Positions 59,009 to 64,000 of a DNA stretch of 64,000 nucleotides are shown one piece after another. The stretch's first letter is position 1, and the number at the start of each line of letters is the position of its first letter. The DNA is taken from assembly GCA_947629385.1 (NCBI GenBank), contig CANRDO010000014.1, positions 1-64,000 of the forward strand, in the 5' to 3' direction. The notes under the pieces were generated by a model, which ran no database searches, had not been told where the DNA came from, and saw only the letters and a program-made list of their open reading frames with translations. The position numbers were made by a program, and so were the translations under genes. The DNA is from an uncultured Lachnospiraceae bacterium. Its GTDB lineage: Bacteria; Bacillota; Clostridia; Lachnospirales; Lachnospiraceae.

Positions 59009-60610
59009 TTATTCCTTATCTACCACCAGGGCTGCTGAGCCGTAGGCTTTCAGCGGCCTGCCTGCCTCGTCCGTCTCGAGCGTATAGCGCACATGGAAGG
59101 GCACCCGATCCGGCGTCAGCGGGATGATCGCCTCGAGATGCTCAACGCCCTGTTCGAGCTGACGGTGCCAGTCGCGGTACATATCCGCATAATCCGGTGG
59201 GAAGATTCCCATCTCGATCGCCGGCTCCGGATAATTTTCGAGCAGCGGAGGCAGGTGCAGGTCGCGCATGCAGCGGAAGCAGGGGCGCATTTCCTTGCTG
59301 GAGATGTCGTATTCCCAGGCATAGACATTGATCTGCTCGCTCGCGAAGCGGAAACGGCGCTCGCTGTCATAGAGCTGGTCATACTGCTGCTTTTCGGCAG
59401 TGATGTTCTGTATCATCGCATAGAAGAGGTACTGATCCTCGGTCTTGCCGATCATGCGGATAAAGCTGCGGGTGCAGATCCTGTCTTCTCCGCAGGTTTT
59501 TGAGTGGGAGATGCGCCATACCTCGCAGGTCTCCTCATCCCCTGACTCGATGGCGCGTTTCAGCGTATCCTCATAGATCTTGCGATTCTCCGCGTCGAAT
59601 CCGGCCCACGGATCCGAATCGATGATCTCCTGCTCGGTGACATTCGTGCAGATTTCTTTTATGTATTTTTTGTTGACCCGCAGGACTTCAAGCTTTCCGT
59701 CTGTATAGGTAAAGATCGCCGCGCCGCCCACGAAATTGTTGAAAATGAGCGTCTCCATGGATGAGGGATCCCAGAATTTCCCGGCGTTCAGCGTGCTGAT
59801 CAGGTCCATGGGTCCGCGCATCGGCTCATGGTCCATCTGCTCCATTTTCTGTCGGAAATCTTCTTCCTTCAGCGGCTTCGAGTAAAGATATCCCTGTACG
59901 TAACGGCAGCCGATGCTCTTCATATAATCTGCCTGCTCAAGCGTCTCAACGCCCTCCGCGATCACCGGCGTGCCAAGCCACTTTGCCATATGGACGACGG
60001 AGCTGATGATCGTGCCGCCCCTGCCGCCGATATTGCCGCTTAGGAAACGCATATCCAGCTTGATGACGTCAACCGCGAGATCCTTCAGCACATTCAGCGA
60101 GGAATAGCCGCTGCCGAAGTCGTCCATCTCGACCACATAGCCCTTGCCGTGCAGCCGGTCCAGAACATCCAGAAGCAGCTCCATGCCTCCGATAGCTGAG
60201 GTCTCTGTGACCTCGATATGGAGGTACTTCACAGGCACATCATAGTTGATGCGGAGCTTTTCAATCTCATCGACATATTCCTTCCCGTAAATATCGTATC
60301 TCGACATGTTGACCGAGATCGGCACGGGAGCGACGCTCTCGTCCAGACATTTCCGCAGAAAGCGGCAGACCGCCTCAAAGATCCCGAGATCCGCCCGATA
60401 GATAAGGTCGTTTTCCTCCAGAACCGGGATAAAGTCGGAGGGATACTGCATTCCGAAGACCGGGTGCGACCAGCGCATCAGCGCTTCCGCGCCGATCATC
60501 CTCCCTGTGGCGTGGTTGATCTTGGGCTGATAAACAGCATAAATCTGTCCGGATTTCAACGCGTCGTCAAAGCATGCAAGCAATTCCTGTTCACTCATTC
60601 TGTGATCCAT
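59009..60610 (-). CDS. EAL-domain c-di-GMP phosphodiesterase with PAS-like domains
   Basis: A 533-residue protein. The EAL domain (about 10-250) has the key residues: AEALMRW (the EAL Glu), SVNMSRYDI, EVTETSAI, MDDFGSGYSSLNVL, KLDMRFL and AEGVETLEQ, so it should be active. No GGDEF domain is present. The C-terminal half has two PAS-like segments (about 285-400 and 405-530). No TM is seen, so it is cytoplasmic. The start is set at 60610 because GGGAGGAAACTT precedes it. Confidence 0.9.
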   Translation of the reverse strand: MDHRMSEQELLACFDDALKSGQIYAVYQPKINHATGRMIGAEALMRWSHPVFGMQYPSDFIPVLEENDLIYRADLGIFEAVCRFLRKCLDESVAPVPISVNMSRYDIYGKEYVDEIEKLRINYDVPVKYLHIEVTETSAIGGMELLLDVLDRLHGKGYVVEMDDFGSGYSSLNVLKDLAVDVIKLDMRFLSGNIGGRGGTIISSVVHMAKWLGTPVIAEGVETLEQADYMKSIGCRYVQGYLYSKPLKEEDFRQKMEQMDHEPMRGPMDLISTLNAGKFWDPSSMETLIFNNFVGGAAIFTYTDGKLEVLRVNKKYIKEICTNVTEQEIIDSDPWAGFDAENRKIYEDTLKRAIESGDEETCEVWRISHSKTCGEDRICTRSFIRMIGKTEDQYLFYAMIQNITAEKQQYDQLYDSERRFRFASEQINVYAWEYDISSKEMRPCFRCMRDLHLPPLLENYPEPAIEMGIFPPDYADMYRDWHRQLEQGVEHLEAIIPLTPDRVPFHVRYTLETDEAGRPLKAYGSAALVVDKE

Positions 60611-60686
60611 AAGTTTCCTCCCGCGATTCATTCTGAGCCTGTATTTTTTAAGGCAGAAAACGCCCCACTGTTGTATTATTTCTTAT

Positions 60687-60714
60687 TATCTACGTATTTC
60701 CGGGATTGTGTCAA
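60687..60714 (-). promoter_or_regulatory. Promoter of the EAL gene
   Basis: On the - strand TTGACA (complement of 60709-60714), 16 nt, TAGATA (complement of 60687-60692), 77 bp before the start. Confidence 0.55.
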
Positions 60715-60750
60715 TAGTTTTTTACAAAATAATTTCCGGATCATGCAGGA

Positions 60751-60779
60751 TTGCAAAACGACGTCTTTTTCGTTATAAT
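60751..60779 (+). promoter_or_regulatory. Promoter of the RlmI-like methyltransferase gene
   Basis: TTGCAA (60751-60756), 17 nt, TATAAT (60774-60779), 51 bp before the ATG at 60831. Confidence 0.8.
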
Positions 60780-60830
60780 CGGATCAGACAGTACAGAAAG
60801 CATACGGAAATTTTATGGAGAAGACAGCTG

Positions 60831-62027
60831 ATGGGAATCGTTACATTGAAAAAGGGCGAAGGCCGCGCGCTGAAGGCGGGCGGGCCGTGGATTTACGATA
60901 ATGAGGTGGCGTACATTTCCGGAGAGCCGGCGGACGGGGATATCGTGCAGGTGCAGGATTTCGACGGGTATGCGCTGGGGCAGGGCTTTCTGAACCGCCG
61001 CTCAAAGCTGACGGTACGCATGATGACGCGCGATGCAAAGGCTGTGGTCGACCGCGAATTTCTGCGCATGCGTGTGAAGGCGGCGTGGGAATACCGGAAG
61101 CGGACGGTGGATACGGGAAGCTGTCGTGTGATCTTCGGAGAGGCGGATTTTCTGCCGGGGCTCGTGGTGGACAAGTTTTCGGATGTGCTGGTCGTGCAGT
61201 CGCTGGCGCTCGGGATCGATCGTTTCAAGCCGCTGATCGTGGAGCTTTTGCGCGAGGTGCTGGCGGAGGACGGGATCCGGATCCGCGGCGTCTATGAGCG
61301 CTCCGACGCGAAGGTGCGGGAGCAGGAGGGCATGGAGCGCGCGGCGGGCTTTTTGAGCGAGCCGTTTGATACGAAGGTGGAAATTGAGGAGAACGGCATC
61401 CGCTATTATGTGGATGTGGCCGAAGGGCAGAAGACCGGATTCTTCCTCGACCAGAAGTACAATCGAAAAGCGATATGGAAGCTTTGTCCGGGCGCGCGGG
61501 TGCTGGACTGCTTTACGCATACGGGCTCCTTCGCGCTGAACGCGGCAAAAGCCGGGGCGGCGCGGGTGATCGGCGTGGACGCTTCGGAGCTCGGTGTGGC
61601 GCAGGCGCGTGAGAACGCCGCGCTCAACGGATTGCAGGATATCGTGGAATTTCAGTGCAGGGATGTGTTTGAACTGCTGCCGGAGCTTGAGCAGCGGGGC
61701 GAGAAATTCGACGTGGTGATCCTGGATCCGCCCGCGTTCACGAAGTCGCGCAATTCCGTGAAAAACGCCGTGCGCGGTTATCGCGAGATCAATCTGCGCG
61801 CGATGAAGCTGATCCGGGACGGCGGGTATCTGGCAACCTGTTCTTGCTCCCATTTTATGGAGCCGGAGCTTTTCGCTGAGACGATCGCGCGGGCGGCGAA
61901 AAACGCGCACAGAAGACTGCGACAGGTGGAGTTCCGCACGCAGGCGCCGGATCATCCGATCCTCTGGGGCGCTGGGGATTCGTATTACTTGAAGTTTTAT
62001 ATTTTTCAGCTGTGCGAGGAGAGATAA
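60831..62027 (+). CDS. RlmI-like 23S rRNA cytosine methyltransferase
   Basis: A 398-residue protein: an N-terminal PUA-like domain (1-75; RALKAGGPWIYDNEV, GYALGQGFLNRRSKLTVRMM), an EEHEE-like middle (LPGLVVDKFSDVLVVQSLALG) and a SAM-dependent methyltransferase core (GARVLDCFTHTGSFALNAAKAG; FDVVILDPPAFTKSR; YLATCSCSHFM). DPPAF and the Cys of SCSHF fit the m5C rRNA class I enzymes RlmI/RlmK-like. It is followed 17 bp later by the DUF6062-like gene. Confidence 0.92.
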   Translation: MGIVTLKKGEGRALKAGGPWIYDNEVAYISGEPADGDIVQVQDFDGYALGQGFLNRRSKLTVRMMTRDAKAVVDREFLRMRVKAAWEYRKRTVDTGSCRVIFGEADFLPGLVVDKFSDVLVVQSLALGIDRFKPLIVELLREVLAEDGIRIRGVYERSDAKVREQEGMERAAGFLSEPFDTKVEIEENGIRYYVDVAEGQKTGFFLDQKYNRKAIWKLCPGARVLDCFTHTGSFALNAAKAGAARVIGVDASELGVAQARENAALNGLQDIVEFQCRDVFELLPELEQRGEKFDVVILDPPAFTKSRNSVKNAVRGYREINLRAMKLIRDGGYLATCSCSHFMEPELFAETIARAAKNAHRRLRQVEFRTQAPDHPILWGAGDSYYLKFYIFQLCEER

Positions 62028-62044
62028 TCAGGGAGGGATAGCAG

Positions 62045-62818
62045 ATGAAGGAAAAGCTGTACACGATACCGCTGACAGACGCGTTTCAGGCGGGAGAGGA
62101 GTGCCCGTTCTGCTTTATTGAGCGGAAGCTGGAGGAGCACACGCTGGACTTTGTGCTCGGACCGGGCGCGTCCTACATGGAGGACGACATCCGGGCGGAG
62201 ACGGACGCGGCAGGGTTCTGCCGGACGCATTACAAGAAGATGTATGACTATGGGAACCGCCTGGGAACGGGGCTGATCCTGAAGACGCACATGAAGAAGC
62301 TGAACCAGGAGCTGGACGAGCAGATCGCGAAGTTTTCTCCTTCACACGTCTCGTTTATGGACCGGCTGAAGAAGGGAAAGCCGTCCGACGGGGACGGACA
62401 TAATTCGCTCGGCGCATGGGCGGCCGCGCGGGAGGAGAGCTGCTATATCTGCAATTTCTACAAAAAGTCTTTTCAGCATTATCTGAGCTCGTTCTTTGAC
62501 CAGTACCGGAAGGATCCGGAATTCCGCAGGATGTTCGCGGAGAGCAAGGGGCTGTGCGTTCCGCATTTCGGAGCCGTGGCGGACGCCGCGGATAAAGCGC
62601 TTCCGGATAAGGAGAAGAAGGAATTTTACGACGTGCTCCTGCCGCTGATGAAGAAGAATATGGAGCGGCTCTACGAGGATCTGGAATGGTTCTGCGACAA
62701 GTTCGACTACCGGAACAAGGACGCGGACTGGAAGAACTCGAAAGACGCGATCCCGCGTGGGATGCAGAAGGCCGCAGGCGGACATCCGGAGCTGCCGCCG
62801 TATACCTCAGACCGCTAG
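62045..62818 (+). CDS. DUF6062-like Cys-containing protein
   Basis: A 257-residue soluble protein starting MKEKLYTIPLTDAFQAGEECPFCFIERK, the start I associate with DUF6062. It has repeated Cys/His sites (CPFC near 20; FCRTHYKKM near 58; CYICNF near 133; LCVPHFG near 178) that suggest metal binding. Function is unknown. GGGAGGGATAGCAG precedes the ATG. Co-transcription with the methyltransferase is likely. Confidence 0.78.
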   Translation: MKEKLYTIPLTDAFQAGEECPFCFIERKLEEHTLDFVLGPGASYMEDDIRAETDAAGFCRTHYKKMYDYGNRLGTGLILKTHMKKLNQELDEQIAKFSPSHVSFMDRLKKGKPSDGDGHNSLGAWAAAREESCYICNFYKKSFQHYLSSFFDQYRKDPEFRRMFAESKGLCVPHFGAVADAADKALPDKEKKEFYDVLLPLMKKNMERLYEDLEWFCDKFDYRNKDADWKNSKDAIPRGMQKAAGGHPELPPYTSDR

Positions 62819-62910
62819 GAGACGTGCCGGGGCAGGCAGGGGCCTCCGGGCGGATGCAGGACGCAAATCTGCTGACGGAGAAGGAAAGCCTGAGAGGGTG
62901 TGCTTATCTG

Positions 62911-64000
62911 TCAGGAGGCATGCGCGAACAGCCGCAGCAGCGAGGAGGCGTAAGAGGCGAGCTGCCCGGGATCGAGGGCAAGCGAGCCCTCCGGCCGAAG
63001 ACAGTTTTCTATTTCTTGCGGCGCGCAATGCGCAGCAGGGCTTTCCGGCCTGGCTTCCTGATCCTCGGGAAGGCTGAAAAACAGGGCTTTGGATTCGTAA
63101 GACAGCTTGAAAGCGGGCGAGAAGCATTCCTCCGGCTGGGGGAAGAAAAGCCCGCTTTTTTTGACGCAGCAGTCGGCAGGAGTGGCGGGGACGCGGTATT
63201 CCCTGTCGACGAAGGCGCCGACGCTTTTGTGGATCGCCTGATCCTCGAGAGGCAGATAATAATAATCCTTCCAGTTCGGGAAAAAGTGGCGCAGCTCGCC
63301 GCAGATTCCTGGTATGGACAGGATTGCCTGCGTGCCGGAAGCGGTGAGAGTATAGGCCATGTCGGGAAAAGCGCAGGGGAGGGACAGGGTGATATCCTGT
63401 GGAAGGGCTGCCTTTAGCGTCAAGTAAAGCCGCATGCAGCTGCGGGCATTTTCGGAATCGGCGTATACGATCGACGCGCGCACAGCGGTGAACTGCCCTT
63501 CGAACAGCATCGGGTATGCGCTAAGACGCAGCAGGCCGGTCATCCCGAGCAGGTCGTCATGGTTGTGGAGCAGCAGAAGGTCGCGAAGCAGCGGCTCCTG
63601 CGAGGCGGCGTATTTTTGAAAAAGAGAGATCATCTGCTTGCCGTCCAGACGGTCCTCACGCGTCCAGCTGAGGAACTGTTCCAGCGTGGTCTGATTCATG
63701 CGCGAAAGTCCGAGCAGCCGCTTTTGCGGACGGAATTTCTGATATAGATCCAGAGAGCTTTTGCCGTCCATAGAGCGCCCGGAAAGATGCATGTTTGAAC
63801 CGCATGGATCGCTGGAAGCAGAAATCCCTGCAAGTCCGAGCAGCCGCGCCCGTTCCTTTATAAATGGCAGATCAAAAGTGCTGCCGTTGAAGTGGATCAG
63901 CGTGTCGCAGCCTGCCGCGGCGTTTAAAAAGGCCTGCAAAAGCAGAGGCTCGTCCTCCGGGCGCTGCGCAAGCCACTGTGTGAGCTGCCAGCTGCCGCCG
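62911..64000 (-). CDS. RNase H-like (YprB-type) exonuclease-domain protein, 5' end beyond the window
   Basis: The frame ends at 62911 and remains open to 64000 on the - strand, so the N-terminus lies outside. The visible 363 residues start with part of a DnaQ/YprB-like RNase H fold: EPLLLQAFLNAAAGCDTLIHFNGSTFDLPFIKERARLL, DLYQKFRP and LHNHDDLLGMTGL with catalytic-type Asp residues. The C-terminal 180 residues are a less conserved beta-rich part. In relatives this domain is followed by other helicase-linked genes. A TTG at 63939 is only an internal apparent start. Confidence 0.82.
   Translation of the reverse strand, partial: GGSWQLTQWLAQRPEDEPLLLQAFLNAAAGCDTLIHFNGSTFDLPFIKERARLLGLAGISASSDPCGSNMHLSGRSMDGKSSLDLYQKFRPQKRLLGLSRMNQTTLEQFLSWTREDRLDGKQMISLFQKYAASQEPLLRDLLLLHNHDDLLGMTGLLRLSAYPMLFEGQFTAVRASIVYADSENARSCMRLYLTLKAALPQDITLSLPCAFPDMAYTLTASGTQAILSIPGICGELRHFFPNWKDYYYLPLEDQAIHKSVGAFVDREYRVPATPADCCVKKSGLFFPQPEECFSPAFKLSYESKALFFSLPEDQEARPESPAAHCAPQEIENCLRPEGSLALDPGQLASYASSLLRLFAHAS

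Overview
The window looks like a chromosomal segment of an anaerobic, GC-rich member of the Clostridia, most likely Lachnospiraceae-like. This rests on gene content: hpf-secA-prfB synteny, a MetF/MetV/RnfC2-type methylene-tetrahydrofolate reductase operon, formate-THF ligase with a formate channel, NHLP/Nif11 peptide genes, DegV, and GHKL/LytTR regulation. I could not run a taxonomic search.

Region 1 (1-9.5 kb) is regulatory. It holds a LytTR response regulator and a GHKL sensor kinase, then a STAS protein, a membrane SpoIIE-type phosphatase and a HATPase anti-sigma-type kinase, which together make a partner-switching set. Among these lie an orphan ABC_sub_bind lipoprotein, a membrane protein, an MFS transporter and a GNAT protein.

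Region 2 (9.6-30.5 kb, all + strand) is a large RiPP (ribosomally made, modified peptide) island and the most interesting part. It has two paralogous NHLM-type export sets (short HlyD-like protein, C39-ABC transporter, second ABC transporter). The second set's C39 domain has lost its catalytic Cys and His. Six candidate precursors with leaders ending in Gly-Gly fall into pairs: two NHLP-type genes share a CGGxACAAxG core and two Nif11-type genes share a KxYGP core; a fifth has a CxxC-rich core and a sixth has almost no leader. Maturation candidates are a B12/rSAM protein (rSAM_ocin_1 type), an rSAM/SPASM enzyme, a PoyD-type rSAM epimerase, a tandem GNAT-like protein and an HExxH protein. An ECF sigma factor with a small co-translated partner sits inside the island. 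A recurring motif (CCwAACAr, 14 nt, CGTAT) upstream of the sigma operon and several precursor genes is a candidate promoter for it, and 21-bp-spaced repeats upstream of the sigma operon look like LytTR sites. My model is that an external signal acts through LytTR on the sigma factor, the sigma factor drives the precursors, the rSAM enzymes modify them, and the first exporter cleaves and exports.

Region 3 (30.5-41.3 kb) is one-carbon metabolism: metF, metV and a MetV-RnfC fusion on the - strand, a hybrid histidine kinase, a SEC-C protein, a YdcF-like protein, then fhs behind a tetrahydrofolate riboswitch with an overlapping terminator, and a formate/nitrite channel.

Region 4 (41.3-64 kb) is mostly housekeeping: DegV, a secreted transglutaminase-like protein, an isolated eukaryotic-type HisA, hpf, secA, prfB (frameshift site with UAA instead of the usual UGA), an ACT-domain protein, homoserine dehydrogenase with an ApgM-like putative homoserine kinase, two small membrane proteins, tex, a nucleotidyltransferase, an EAL protein, an RlmI-like methyltransferase, a DUF6062-like protein, and an RNase H-like protein cut by the window end. 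I saw no tRNA, rRNA, IS element or CRISPR array.
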